This document shows, piece after piece, positions 20,032 to 32,700 of a stretch of DNA of 64,000 nt. The notes beneath the pieces were generated by a model that made no database searches, was not told where the DNA came from, and saw nothing but the letters and a program-made list of their open reading frames with translations. The position numbers and the translations under genes were made by a program. Source of the stretch: Triticum aestivum (lineage: Eukaryota; Streptophyta; Magnoliopsida; Poales; Poaceae); assembly GCF_018294505.1 (NCBI RefSeq), contig NC_057810.1, forward strand, positions 202,006,773 through 202,070,772, read 5' to 3'. Position 1 is the first letter of the stretch. Each line of letters begins with the position of its first letter.

Positions 20032-20356
20032 GTGGCATCATGAGCTAGGTTTATGCGTAGTTCTCTATTGCACGAGTAGAACACAATTTTTGTTGTGGGC
20101 GTAGATCTTGTCAACTTGCTTGCCGCTACTAGTCTTATCTTGCTTCAGCGGTATTGTGAGATGAAGCGGCCCGGACCAACCTTACACGTACGCTTACGTG
20201 AGACCGGTTCCACCGACTGACATGCACTAGTTGCATAAGGTGGCTGGCGGGTGTCTATCTCTCCCACTTTAGTTGGAGCGGATTCGATGAAAAGGGTCCT
20301 TATGAAGGATAAATAGAAGTTGACAAAATCATGTTGTGGTTATTCGTAGGTAAGAA
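20032..20356 (+). other. Element A primer-binding site and first part of leader
   Basis: The LTR is followed by GTGGCATCATGAGCTAGG. This is where the initiator-Met tRNA primer site (TGGTATCAGAGCC) is expected, but here it carries several changes and one extra base. The rest matches the leader of element B closely. The last five bases, AAGAA (20352-20356), are the target duplicated by element B. Confidence 0.85.
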
Positions 20357-22084
20357 TGTTGGAAATATGCCCTAGAGGCAATAATAAAAGCTTTATTATT
20401 ATATTTCCTTGTTCATGATAATTGTCTTTTATTCATGCTATAATTGTATTATCCGGAAATCGTAATACGTGTGTGAATACATAGACCACAATACGTCCCT
20501 GGTGAGCCTCTAGTTGACTAGCTCGTTGGTCAACAGATAGTCATGGTTTCCTGACTATGGACATTGGATGTCATTGACAACGGGATCACATCATTAGGAG
20601 AATGATGTGATGGACACGACCCAATCCTAAGCATAGCACAAGATCGTGTAGTTCATTTTGCTAGAGTTTTTTCAATGTCAAGTATCTCTTCCTTAGACCA
20701 TGAGATCGTGTAACTCCCGGATACCGTAGGAGTGCTTTGGGTGTACCAAACGTCACAACGTAACTGGGTGACTATAAAGGTACACTACAGGTATCTCCGA
20801 AAGTGTATGTTGGGTTGACACGGATCAAGACTGGGATTTGTCACTCCGTATGACGGAGAGGTATCTCTGGGCCCACTCGGTAATGCATCATCATAATGAG
20901 CTCAAAGTGACCAAGTGCTTGGTCACGGGATCATGCATTACGGTACGAGTAAAGTGACTTGGCGGGAACGAGACTGAACGAGGTATTGGGATACCGACGA
21001 TCGAGTCTCGGGCATGTAACGTACCGATTGACAAAGGGAATAGTATACGGGGTTGCTTGAATCCTCGACATCGTGGTTCATCCGATGACATCATCGAGGA
21101 GCATGTGGGAGCCAACATGGGTATCCAGATCCCGCTGTTGGTTATTGACCTGAGAGCCGTCTCGGTCATGTCTGCATGTCTCCCGAACCCGTAGGGTCTA
21201 CACACTTAAGGTTCGGTGACGCTAGGGTTATTAGGAAGACTTGTATGTGAATACCGAATGTTGTTCGGAGTCCCGGATGAGATCCCGGACGTCACGAGGA
21301 GTTCCGGAAGGGTCCGGAGGTAAAGATTTATATATGGGAAGTTGTCAAACGGACACCGGAAAGTTTCGGGGGCATATCGGTATTGTACCGGGGCCACCGA
21401 AAGGGTTCCAGGGGTCCACCGGGAGGGGCCACCCCTCCCGGGGGGCCACATGGGCTGCGTGTGGCAGGAGCCAGCCCCTGGAGGGATGGGCGCCCCCCCT
21501 TGGGCCCATGCGCCTAGGGTTGGGGGGGAACCCTAGAGGGGGCGCCCCCCTTTGCTTGGGGGGCAAGTCCCCCGTCCCTGGCCGCCGCCCCCCCTCTAGA
21601 TCCCATCTAGAGGGGCCGGCCCCCCTTGCCCCTTCCCCTATAAATAGAGGGGTGAGGGGAGGGCTGCATACACAAGCCAAGCCGCAGCCCCTCCCCTCCC
21701 CAACACCTCTCCTCCTCCGTACGTGCTTGGCGAAGCCCTGTCGGAGTGCTGCTTCTCCACCAACACCACGCAGTCGTGCTGCCGTTGGAGCTGTCTTCCT
21801 CAACCTCTCATTCCTCCTTGCTGGATCAAGACGGAGGAGACGTCGTCTGTACCGTACGTGTGTTGAACGCGGAGGTGCTGTCCGTTCAGCACTTGGTCAT
21901 CGGTGATCTGAATCACGTCGAGTACGACTCCATCATAACCATCCCCTTGAACGCTTCCGCACGCGATCTACAAGTGGTATGTAGATGCAATCTCTCTCCC
22001 ATGACTCGTTGCTTAGATGAACTCATAGATGGATCTTGGTGAAACCGTAGGAAAAATTTTAATTTTCTGCAACGTTCCCCAATA
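20357..22084 (+). repeat. Element B 5' LTR
   Basis: Starts TGTTGGAAATATGCC and ends ACGTTCCCCAATA, where the expected final CA has become TA. The TATA box (TATAAATA) is at 21639-21646, followed by GAGGGGTGAGGGGAGG. Confidence 0.95.
21639..21646 (+). promoter_or_regulatory. TATA box of element B 5' LTR
   Basis: TATAAATA between a C-rich U3 end and a G-rich transcript start. The 3' LTR copy is at 28357-28364. Confidence 0.7.
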
Positions 22085-23066
22085 GTGGTATGAGAGCCAG
22101 GTTTATGCGTAGTTCTCTATTGCATGAGTAGAACACAATTTTGTTGTGGGCGTAGATCTTGTCAACTTGCTTGCCGCTACTAGTCTAATCTTGCTTCAGC
22201 GGTATTGTGGGATGAAGCGGCCCGGACCAACCTTACACGTACGCTTACGTGAGACCGGTTCCACCGAGTGACATGCACTAGTTGCATAAGGTGGCTGGCG
22301 GGTGTCTGTCTCTCCCACTTTAGTTGAAGCGGATTCGATGAAAAGGGTCCTTATTAAGGGTAAATAGAAGTTGACAAGATCACGTTGTGGTTATTCGTAG
22401 GTAAGAAAACGTTCTTGCTAGAACCCAATTGCAGCCACATAAAAGATGCAACAACAATTAGAGGACGTCTAACTTGTTTTTGCAGCAATTGTCATGTGAT
22501 GTGATATGGCCAGAAGTTGTGATGAATGATGAATGATATATTGTGATGCATGAGATCATGTTCTTGTAATAGGAATCACGACTTGCATGTCGATGAGTAT
22601 GACAACCGGCAGGAGCCATAGGAATTGTCTTTATTTTTGTATGACCTGCGTGTCATTGAAGAACGCCATGTAAATTACTTTACTTTATTGCTAAACGCGT
22701 TAGCCATAGAAGTAGAAGTAGTCGTTGGCGTGACAACTTCATGAAGACACGATGATGGAGATCATGATGATGGAGATCATGGTGTCATGCCGGTGACGAA
22801 GATGATCATGGAGCCCCGAAGATGGAGATCGAAGGAGCTATATGATATTGGCCATATCATGTCACTATTATAGAATTGCATGTGATGTTTATTATGTTTA
22901 TGCATCTTGTTTACTTAGAATGACGGTAGTAAATAAGATGATCCCTTACAAAATATTTCAAGAAGTGTTCTCCCCTAACTGTGCACCGTTGCTAATAATT
23001 TGATAAGATGAACTTAATTATCATGAACTTAGTCTGAAACCTTTGCAAATATGTCTTGTAGATCAA
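22085..23066 (+). other. Element B primer-binding site and leader
   Basis: GTGGTATGAGAGCCAGG follows the LTR and differs by one base from the usual tRNA-Met primer site. The leader is about 980 bases with no long ORF. Compared with element A, about 310 bases are missing after GTTGCTAA (near 22996), where A carries 29397-29710. The short repeat TAA flanks the loss. Two repeats of GATGATGGAGATCATG lie near 22750. Confidence 0.85.
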
Positions 23067-26000
23067 ATGGCCAATGCTCATGTCAACATGAACTTCAACG
23101 CGTTCCTAGAGAAAACCAAGCTGAAAGATGATGGCAGCAACTATACGGACTAGGTCCGGAACCTGAGGATCATCTTCATAGCTGCCAGGAAACAATATGT
23201 CCTAGAAGGACCGCTAGGTGACGCTCCCGTCCCAGAGAACCAAGATATTATGAATGCTTGGCCGTCTCGTGCTGATGATTACTCCCTCGTTCAGTGCGGC
23301 ATGCTTTACAGCTTAGAACCGGGGCTCCAAAAGCATTTTGAGCAACACGGAGCATATGAGATGTTCGAGGAGCTGAAACTAGTTTTCCAAGCTCATGCCC
23401 GGGTCGAGAGATATGAAGTCTCCGACAAGTTCTATAGTTGTAAGATGGAGGAAAATAGTTCTGTCAGTGAGCATATACTCAAAATGTCTGGGTTGCACAA
23501 CCGCCTGTCCCAGCTGGACATTAACCTCCTGGATGAGGCGGTCATTGACAGAATCCTTCAGTCGCTCCCACCAAGCTACAAGAGCTTCGTGATGAACTAC
23601 AATATGCAGGGGATGGTGAATACCATTCCTGAAGTATTTTCAATGCTGAAGTCGGCAGAGGTTGAAATCAAGAAAGAACATCAAGTGTTGATGGTCAATA
23701 AGACCACTAAGTTCAAGAAGGGCAAGGGTAAGAAGAACTTCACGAAGGACGGCAAAGATGGTGCCGCGCCCGGTAAGCCAGTTGCCGAGAAGAAGTCAAA
23801 GAATGGATCCAAGCCTGAGACTGAGTGCTTTTATTGCAAGGGGAAGGGTCACTGGAAGCGGAACTGCCCCAAATACTTAGCGGATAAGAAGGTCGGCAAC
23901 ACCAAAGGTATATTTGATATACATGTAATTGATGTGTACCTTACCAGTACTCGTAGTAACTCCTGGGTATTTGATACCGGTGTCGTTGCTCATATTTGTA
24001 ACTCACAGCAGGAGCTGCGGAATAAGCGGAGACTGGCGAAGGACGAGGTGACGATGCGAGTCGGGAATGGTTCCAGAGTCGATGTGATCGCCGTCGGCAC
24101 GCTACCTCTACATTTACCTACGGGATTAGTTTTGAACCTTAATAATTGTTATTTGGTGCCAAGTTTGAGCATGAACATTGTATCTGGATCTCGTTTGATA
24201 CGAGATGGCTACTCATTTAAATACAAGAATAATGGTTGTTCTATTTATATGAGAGATATGCTCCGATGGTCAATGGTTTATTCTTAATGAATCTCGAACG
24301 TAATGTTACACATATTCATAGCATAAATACCAAAAGATGTAAAGTTGATAACGATAGTCCCACATACTTGTGGCACTGCTGCCTTGGTCACATTGGTGTC
24401 AAGCGCATGAAGAAGCTCCATGCTGATGGACTTTTAGAGTCTCTCGATTATGAATCATTTGACACATGCGAACCATGCCTCATGGGCAAAATCACCAAGA
24501 CTCCGTTCTCCGGAACAATGGAGCGAGCAACCAACTTGTTGGAAATCATACATACTGATGTGTGCTGTCCAATGAGCGTTGAGGCTCGCGGAGGATATCG
24601 TTATGTTCTCACTCTCACTGATGACTTGAGTAGATATGGGTATGTCTACTTGATGAAACACAAATCTGAGACCTTTGAAAAGTTCAAGGAATTCCAGAAT
24701 GAAGTAGAGAATCAACGTGACCGAAAGATAAAATTCTTACGATCGGATCGTGGAGGAGAATATTTAAGTCACGAATTTGGTACACACTTAAGAAAATGTG
24801 GAATCGTTTCACAACTCACGCCGCCTGGAACACCTCAGCGTAACGGTGTGTCCGAACGTCATAATCGCACTCTATTGGATATGGTGCGATCTATGATGTC
24901 TCTTACCGATTTACCGCTATCATTTTGGGGATACGCTCTAGAGACAGCTACATTCACTTTAAATAGGGCACCTTCTAAATCCGTTGAGACGACACCGTAT
25001 GAATTATGGTTTGGGAAGAAACCTAAGCTGTCGTTTCTAAAAGTTTGGGGATGTGATGCTTATGTCAAGAAACTTCAACCTGAAAAGCTCGAACCCAAGT
25101 CGGAAAAATGCGTCTTCATAGGATACCCTAAAGAAACCATTGGGTATACCTTCTACTTAAGATCCGAGGGCAAGATCTTTGTTGCCAAGAACAGATCCTT
25201 TCTAGAAAAAGAGTTTCTCTTGAAAGAAGTAAGTGGGAGGAAAGTAGAACTCGATGAAGTACTACCTCTTGAACAGGATAGTAGTGCAGCTCAGGAAAAT
25301 GTTCCTGTAATGCCTACTCCAACTGGAGAGGAAATTAATGATGATGATCAAGGTACTTCTGATCAAGTTGCTACTGAACTTCGTAGGTCCACAAGGACAC
25401 GTTCCGCACCAGAGTGGTACGGCAACCCTGTCCTGGAAATCATGTTGTTAGACAATGGTGAACCTTCGAACTATGAAGAAGCGATGACGGGCCCAGATTC
25501 CAACAAATGGCTTGAAGCCATGAAATCCGAGATAGAATCCATGTATGAAAACAAAGTATGGACTTTGACTGACTTGCCCGATGATCAGCGAGCGATAGAA
25601 AACAAATGGATCTTTAAGAAGAAGACGGACGCGGATGGTAATGTCACCATCTATAAAGCTCGACTTGTCGCTAAGAGTTATTGGCAAGTTCAAGGGATTG
25701 ACTATGATGAGACTTTCTCTCCCGTAGCGAAGCTTAAGTCCGTCCGAATCATGTTAGCAATTGCCGCATACTATGATTATGAGATATGGCAGATGGACGT
25801 CAAAACGACATTCCTTAACGGGCATCTTAAGGAAGAACTGTATATGATGCAGCCGGAGGGTTTTGTCGATCCTAAGAATGCTAACAAAGTATGCAAGCTC
25901 TAGCGATCCATTTATGGGCTGGTGCAAGCATCTCGGAGTTGGAACATTCGCTTTGATGAAATGATCAAAGTGTTTGGGTTTATGCAGACTTATGGAGAAG

Positions 26001-27034
26001 CCTGCGTTTACAAGAAAGTGAGTTGGAGCTCTGTAGCATTTCTCATATTATATGTAGATGACATACTTTTGATGGGAAATGATATAGAATTCTTGGACAG
26101 CATTAAGGCCTACTTGAATAAGTGTTTTTCAATGAAGGACCTTGGAGAAGCTGCTTATATATTAGGCATCAAGATCTATAGAGATAGATCGAGACGCCTC
26201 ATAGGTCTTTCACAAAGCACATACCTTGATAAGATTTTGAAGAAGTTCAAAATGGATCAGTCCAAGAAGGGGTTCTTGCCTGTATTGCAAGGTGTAAGAT
26301 TGAGCTCGGCTCAATGCCTGACCACGACAAAAGATAAAGAAGAGATGAGCGTCATCCCCTATGCCTCAGCCATAGGATCTATTATGTATGCCATGCTGTG
26401 TACCAGACCTGATGTAAACCTTGCCGTAAGTTTGGTAGGAAGGTACCAAAGTAATCCCGGCAAGGAACACTGGACAGCGGTCAAGAATATCCTAAAGTAC
26501 CTGAAAAGGACGAAGGACATGTTTCTCGTTTATGGAGGTGACGAAGAGCTCGCCGTAAAGGGTTACGTCGACGCTAGCTTCGACACAGATCTGGATGACT
26601 CTAAGTCACAAACCGGATACGTGTATATGTTGAATGGTGGAGCATTAAGCTGGTGCAGCTGCAAGCAGAGCGTCGTGGCGGGATCTACATGTGAAGCGGA
26701 GTACATGGCAGCCTCGGAGGCAGCGCATGAAGCTATTTGGGTGAAGGAGTTCATCACCGACCTAGGAGTCATACCCAATGCATCGGGGCCGATCAAACTC
26801 TTCTGTGACAACACTGGAGCTATTGCCCTTGCCAAGGAGCCCAGGTTTCACAAGAAGACCAGGCACATCAAGCATCGTTTCAACTCCATCCGTGAAAATG
26901 TTCAAGATGGAGACATAGATATTTGCAAAGTACATACGGATCTGAATGTCGCAGATCCGTTGACTAAACCTCTCTCGCGAGCAAAACATGATCAACACCA
27001 GAACTCTATGGGTGTTCGATTCATATCAATGTAA
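23067..27034 (+). pseudogene. Element B gag-pol (Copia), broken
   Basis: Frames from ATG 23067 to TAA 27034 encode, in order: gag; a CCHC zinc knuckle (CFYCKGKGHWKRNC, about 23826); aspartic protease (FDTGVVAHICN, about 23970); the HHCC and rve integrase; Copia-type reverse transcriptase with LYVDDILLMGND (about 26050); and RNase H (GYVDASFDTDLDDSKSQTGY, about 26560). The normal product is a single polyprotein of about 1300 residues that is cut into particle and enzyme units in the cytoplasm. Breaks: TAG at 23151-23153 replaces a Trp codon; 13 bases are missing near 24260 relative to element A; TAG at 25901-25903 replaces a Gln codon in reverse transcriptase. The integrase motif TPPGTPQRNGVSERHN is kept. 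The copy cannot make its polyprotein. Confidence 0.95.
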
Positions 27035-27054
27035 CTGGATTATTGACTCTAGTG

Positions 27055-27066
27055 CAAGTGCGAGAC
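27055..27066 (+). other. Element B polypurine tract
   Basis: AGTGCGAGAC precedes the 3' LTR. Element A has AGTGGGAGAC, so B carries one G-to-C change inside the purine run. Confidence 0.7.
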
Positions 27067-28802
27067 TGTTGGAAATATGCCCTAGAGGCAATAATAAAAG
27101 CATTATTATTATATTTCCTTGTTCATGATAATTGTCTTTTATTCATGCTATAATTGTATTATCTGGAAATTGTAATACATGTGTGAATACATAGACCACA
27201 ATACGTCCCTGGTGAGCCTCTAGTTGACTAGCTCATTGGTCAACAGATAGTCATGGTTTCCTGACTATGGACATTGGATGTCATTGACAACGGGATCACA
27301 TCATTAGGAGAATGATGTGATGGACAAGACCCAATCCTAAGCATAGCACAAGATCGTGTAGTTCGTTTTGCTAGAGTTTTTTCAATGTCAAGTACCTCTT
27401 CCTTAGACCATGAGATCGTGTAACTCCCGGATACCGTAGGAGTGCTTTGGGTGTACCAAATGTCACAACGTAACTGGGTGACTATAAAGGTACACTACAG
27501 GTATCTCCGAAAGTGTCTGTTGGGTTGACACGGATCGAGACTGGGATTTGTCACTCCGTATGACGGAGAGGTATCTCTGGGCCCACTCGGTAATGCATCA
27601 TCATAATGAGCTCAAAGTGACCAAGTGCTTGGTCACGGGATCATGCATTACGGTACGAGTAAAGTGACTTGCCGGTAACGAGACTGAATGAGGTATTGGG
27701 ATACCGATGATCGTGTCTCGGGCATGTAACGTACTGATTGACAAAGGGAATAGTATACGGGGTTGCTTGAATCCTCGACATCGTGGTTCATCCGATGACA
27801 TCATCGAGGAGCATGTGGGAGCTAACATGGGTATCCAGATCCCGCTGTTGGTTATTGACCCAAGAGCCGTCTCGGTCATGTCTGCATGTCTCCCGAACCC
27901 GTAGGGTCTACACACTTAAGGTTCCGTGACGCTAGGGTTATTAGGAAGACTTGTATGTGAATACCGAATGTTGTTCGGAGTCCCAGATTAGATCCCGAAC
28001 GTCACGAGGAGTTCTGGAAGGGTCCAGAGGTAAAGATTTATATATGGGAAGTTGTCAAACGGACACCGGAAAGTTTCGGGGGCATATCGGTATTGTACTG
28101 GGGCCACCGGAAGGGTTCCGGGGGTCCACCCGGAGGGGCCACCCCTCCCGGGGGGGCACATGGGCTGCGTGGGGCAGGAGCCAGCCCCTGGAGGGCTGGG
28201 CGCTCCCCCTCCCCTTGGGCCCATGCGCCTAGGGTTGGGGGGGGGGGAACCCTAGAGGGGGCGCCCCCTTTGCTTGGGGGGCAAGTCCCCCCTCCCTGGC
28301 CGCCGCCCCCCCTCTAGATCCCATCTAGAGGGGCCGGCCCCCCTTGCCCCTTCCCCTATAAATAGAGGGGTGAGGGGAGGGCTGCATACACAAGCCAAGG
28401 CGCAGCCCCTCCCCTCCCCAACACCTCTCCTCCTCCGTACGTGCTTGGCGAAGCCCTGTCGGAGTGCTGCTTCTCCACCAACACCACGCCGTCGTGCTGC
28501 CGTTGGAGCCGTCTTCCTCAACCTCTCCTTCCTCCTTGCTGGATCAAGACGGAGGAGACGTCGTCCGTACCGTATGTGTGTTGAACGCGGAGGTGCTGTC
28601 CATTCAGCACTTGGTCATCGGTGATCTGTATCACGTCGAGTACGACTCCATCATAACCATCCCCTTGAATGCTTCCGCACGCGATCTACAAGTGGTATGT
28701 AGATGCAATATCTCTCCCATGACTCGTTGCTTAGATGAACTCATAGATGGATCTTGGTGAAACCGTAGGAAAATTTTTAATTTTCTGCAACGTTCCCCAA
28801 CA
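27067..28802 (+). repeat. Element B 3' LTR
   Basis: Starts TGTTGGAAATATGCC and ends ACGTTCCCCAACA. It is 8 bp longer than its partner, partly through a longer G-run near 28236. The TATA box is at 28357-28364. Confidence 0.95.
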
Positions 28803-29785
28803 AAGAAAACGTTCTTGCTAGAACCCAATTGCAGCCATGTAAAAGATGCAACAACAATTAGAGGACGTCTAACTTGTTTTTGCAGCAATTTTCATGTGAT
28901 GGGATATGGCCAGACGTTGTGATGAATGATGAATGATATATTGTGATGTATGAGATCATGTTCTTGTAATAGGAATCACGACTTGCATGTCGATGAGTAT
29001 GACAACCGGCAGGAGCCATAGGATTTGTCTTTATTTTTTGTATGACCTGCGTGTCATTGAAGAACGCCATGTAAATTACTTTACTTTATTGCTAAATGCG
29101 TTAGCCATAGAAGTAGAAGTAGAAATTGGCGTGACAACTTCATGAAGACACAATGATGGAGATCATGATGATGGAGATCATGGTGTCATGCCGGTGACGA
29201 AGATGATCATGGAGCCCCGAAGATGGAGATCGAAGGAGCTATATGATATTGGCCATATCATGTCACTACTATATAATTGCATGTGATGTTTATTATGTTT
29301 TTTGCATCTTGTTTACTTAGAACAGCGGTAGTAAATAAGATGATCCCTTATAATAATTTCAAGAAAGTGTTCCCCCTAACTGTGCACCGTTGCTAAAGTT
29401 TGTCGCTTCGAAGCACCACGTGATGATCGGGTGTGATAGATCCTTACGTTCACATACAACGGGTGTAAGACAGATTTACACATGCAGAACACTTAGGGTT
29501 AACTTGACGAGCCTAGCATGTACAAACATGGCCTCGGAACACAGAGACCGAAAGGTCGAACACGAGTCGTATGGAAGATACGATCAACATGGAGATGTTC
29601 ACCGACGATGACTAGTCCGTCTCACGTGATGATCGGACACGGCCTAGTCGACTCGGATCGTGTAACACTTAGATGACTAGAGGGATGTCTAATTTGAGTG
29701 GGAGTTCATTATAATAATTTGATAAGATGAACTTAATTATCATGAACTTAGTCTGAAACCTTTGCAAATATGTCTTGTAGATCAA
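28803..29785 (+). other. Element A leader, second part
   Basis: The leader resumes with the duplicated AAGAA and continues to the gag start. It includes the roughly 310-base segment (about 29397-29710) that element B lacks. Element E, on the opposite strand, has the same segment (about 48440-48760), so its presence is ancestral. Confidence 0.85.
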
Positions 29786-32700
29786 ATGGCCGCCGCTCAT
29801 GTCAACATGAACTTCAACGCGTTCCTAGAGAAAACCAAGCTGAAAGATGATGGCAGCAACTATACGGACTGGGTCCGGAACCTGAGGATCATCCTCATAG
29901 CTGCCAGGAAACAATATTTCCTAGAAGGACCGCTAGGTGATGCACCCGTCCCAGAGAACCAAGACATTATGAATGCTTGGTAGTCTCGCGCTGATGATTA
30001 CTCCCTCGTTCAGTGCGGCATGCTTTACAGCTTAGAACCGGGGCTCCAAAAGCGTTTTGAGCAACACGGAGCATATGAGATGTTCGAGGAGCTGAAACTA
30101 GTTTTCCAAGCTCATGCCCGGGTCGAGAGATATGAAGTCTCCGACAAGTTCTATAGTTGTAAGATGGAGGAAAATAGTTCTATCAGTGAACATATACTCA
30201 AAATGTCTGGGTTGCACAACCGCCTGTCCCAGCTGGACATTAACCTCCCGAATGAGGCGGTCATTGACAGAATCCTTCAGTCGCTCCCACCAAGCTACAA
30301 GAGCTTTGTGATGAACTACAATATGCAGGGGATGGTGAAGACCATTCTTGAAGTATTTTCAATGCTGAAGTCGGCAGAGGTTGAAATCAAGAAAGAACAT
30401 CAAGTGTTGATGGTCAATAAGACCACTCAGTTCAAGAAGGGCATGGGTAAGAAGAACTTCAAGAAGGACGGCAAAGATGTTGCCGCACCCGGTAAGCCAG
30501 TTGCCGGGAAGAAGTCAAAGAATGGACCCAAGCCTGAAACTGAGTGCTTTTATTGCAAGGGGAAGGGTCACTGGAAGCGGAACTGCCCCAAATACTTAGC
30601 GGACAAGAAGGTCGGCAACACTAAAGGTATATTTGATATACATGTAATTGATGTGTACCTTATGAGTACTCGTAGTAACTCATGGGTATTTGATACCGGT
30701 GCTGTTGCTCACATTTGTAACTCACAGCAGGAGCTGCGGAATAAGCGGAGACTGGCGAAGGACGAGGTGACGATGCGTGTCGGGAATGGTTCCAAGGTCG
30801 ATGTGATCGCCATCGGCACGCTACCTCTACATTTACCTACGGGATTAGTTTTAAACCTCAATAATTGTTATTTAGTGCCAAGTTTGAGCATGAACATTGT
30901 ATCTGGATCTCGTTTCATACGAGATGGCTACTCATTTAAATCCGAGAATAATGGTTGTTCTATTTATATGAGAGATATGTTTTATGGTCATGCCCCGATG
31001 GTCAATGGTTTATTATTAATGAATCTCGAAAGTAATGTTACACATATTCATAGCGTAAATACCAAAAGATGTAAAGTTGATAACGATAGTCCCACATACT
31101 TGTGGCACTGCTGCCTTGGTCACATTGGTGTCAAGCGCATGAAGAAGCTCCATGCTGATGGACTTTTAGAGTCTCTCGATTATGAATCATTTGACACATG
31201 CGAACCATGCCTCATGGGCAAAATGACCAAGACCCCATTCTCCGGAACAATGGAGCGAGCAACCAACTTGTTGGAAATCATACATACCGATGTGTGCGGT
31301 CCAATGAGCGTTGAGGCTCGCAGAGGATATCGTTATGTTCTCACTCTCACTGATGACTTGAGTAGATATGGGTATGTCTACTTGATGAAACACAAGTCTG
31401 AGACCTTTGAAAACTTCAAGGAATTTCAGAATGAAGTAGAGAATCAACGTGACCGAAAGATAAAATTCTTACGATCGGATCGTGGAGGAGAATATTTAAG
31501 TCACGAATTTGGTACACACTTAAGAAAATGTGGAATCGTTTCACAACTCACGCGTAAAGGTGTGTCCGAACGTCGTAATCGCACTCTATTGGATATGGTG
31601 CGATCTATGATGTCTCTTACCGATTTACCGCTATCATTTTGGGGATACGCTCTAGAGACAGCTACATTCACTTTAAATAGGGCACCGTCTAAATCCGTTG
31701 AGACGACACCGTATGAATTATGGTTTGGGAAGAAACCTAAGCTGTCGTTTCTAAAAGTTTGGGGATGCGATGCTTATGTCAAGAAACTTCAACCTGAAAA
31801 GCTCGAACCCAAGTCGGAAAAATGCGTCTTCATAGGATACCCTAAAGAAACCATTGGGAATACCTTCTACTTAAGATCCAAGGGCAAGATCTTTGTTGCC
31901 AAGAACAGATCCTTTCTGGAAAAAGAGTTTCTCTTGAAAGAAGTAAGTGGGAGGAAAGTAGAACTCGATGAAGTACTACCTCTTGAATGGGATAGTAGTG
32001 CAGCTCAAGAAAATGTTCCTGTGATGCCTACACCAACTGAAGAGGAAAATAATGATGATGATCAAGGTACTTCAGATCAAGTTGCTACTGAACTTTGTAG
32101 GTCCACAAGAACACGTTCTGCACCAGAGTGGTACGGCAACCCTGTCCTGGAAATCATGTTGTTGGACAAGGTGAACCTTCGAACTATGAAGAAGCAATGG
32201 TGGGCCCATATTCCAACAAATGGCTAGAAGCCATGAAATCCGAGATAGAATCCATGTATGAAAAGAAAGTATGGACTTTGACTGACTTGCCCGATGATCG
32301 GCGAGCGATAGAAAACAAATGGATCTTTAAGAAGAAGACGGACGCAGATGGAAATGTCACCATCTATAAATCTTGACTTGTCGCTAAGGGTTATCGGCAA
32401 GTTCAACGGATTGACTACGATGAGACTTTCTCTCCCGGAGCGAAGCTTAAGTCCGTCCGAATCATGTTAGCAATTGCCGCATACTATGATTATGAGATAT
32501 GGCAGATGGACATCAAAACGGCATTCCTTAACGGGCATCTTAAGGAAGAACTGTATATGATGCAGCTGGAGGGTTTTGTCGATCCTAAGAATGCTAACAA
32601 AGTATGCAAGCTCCAGCGATCCATTTATGGGCTGGTGCAAGCATCTCGGAGTTGGAACATTCGCTTTGATGAGATGATCAAAGCGTTTGGGTTTATGCAG

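Larger units (their letters stand above)
20357..28802 (+). mobile_element. Element B: Angela/BARE1/WIS-type Copia retrotransposon nested in A
   Basis: LTRs of 1728 and 1736 bp (20357-22084 and 27067-28802) enclose a gag-pol region. The duplication AAGAA (20352-20356 and 28803-28807) shows insertion into the leader of element A. The uninterrupted form of this target is visible in B's own leader at about 22396-22420. The LTR pair differs by about 2% by eye over the first 360 bases. B must be younger than A because it lies inside A. Its gag-pol is broken in at least three places, and its leader lacks about 310 bases present in A. Confidence 0.95.

Noticed and set aside
21241..21906. 221-codon Gly/Pro/Arg-rich frame in the element B LTR (repeated near 28274)
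   Set aside because: It crosses the TATA box and transcript start of the LTR and is not kept in the LTRs of A; a chance open frame in GC-rich DNA.
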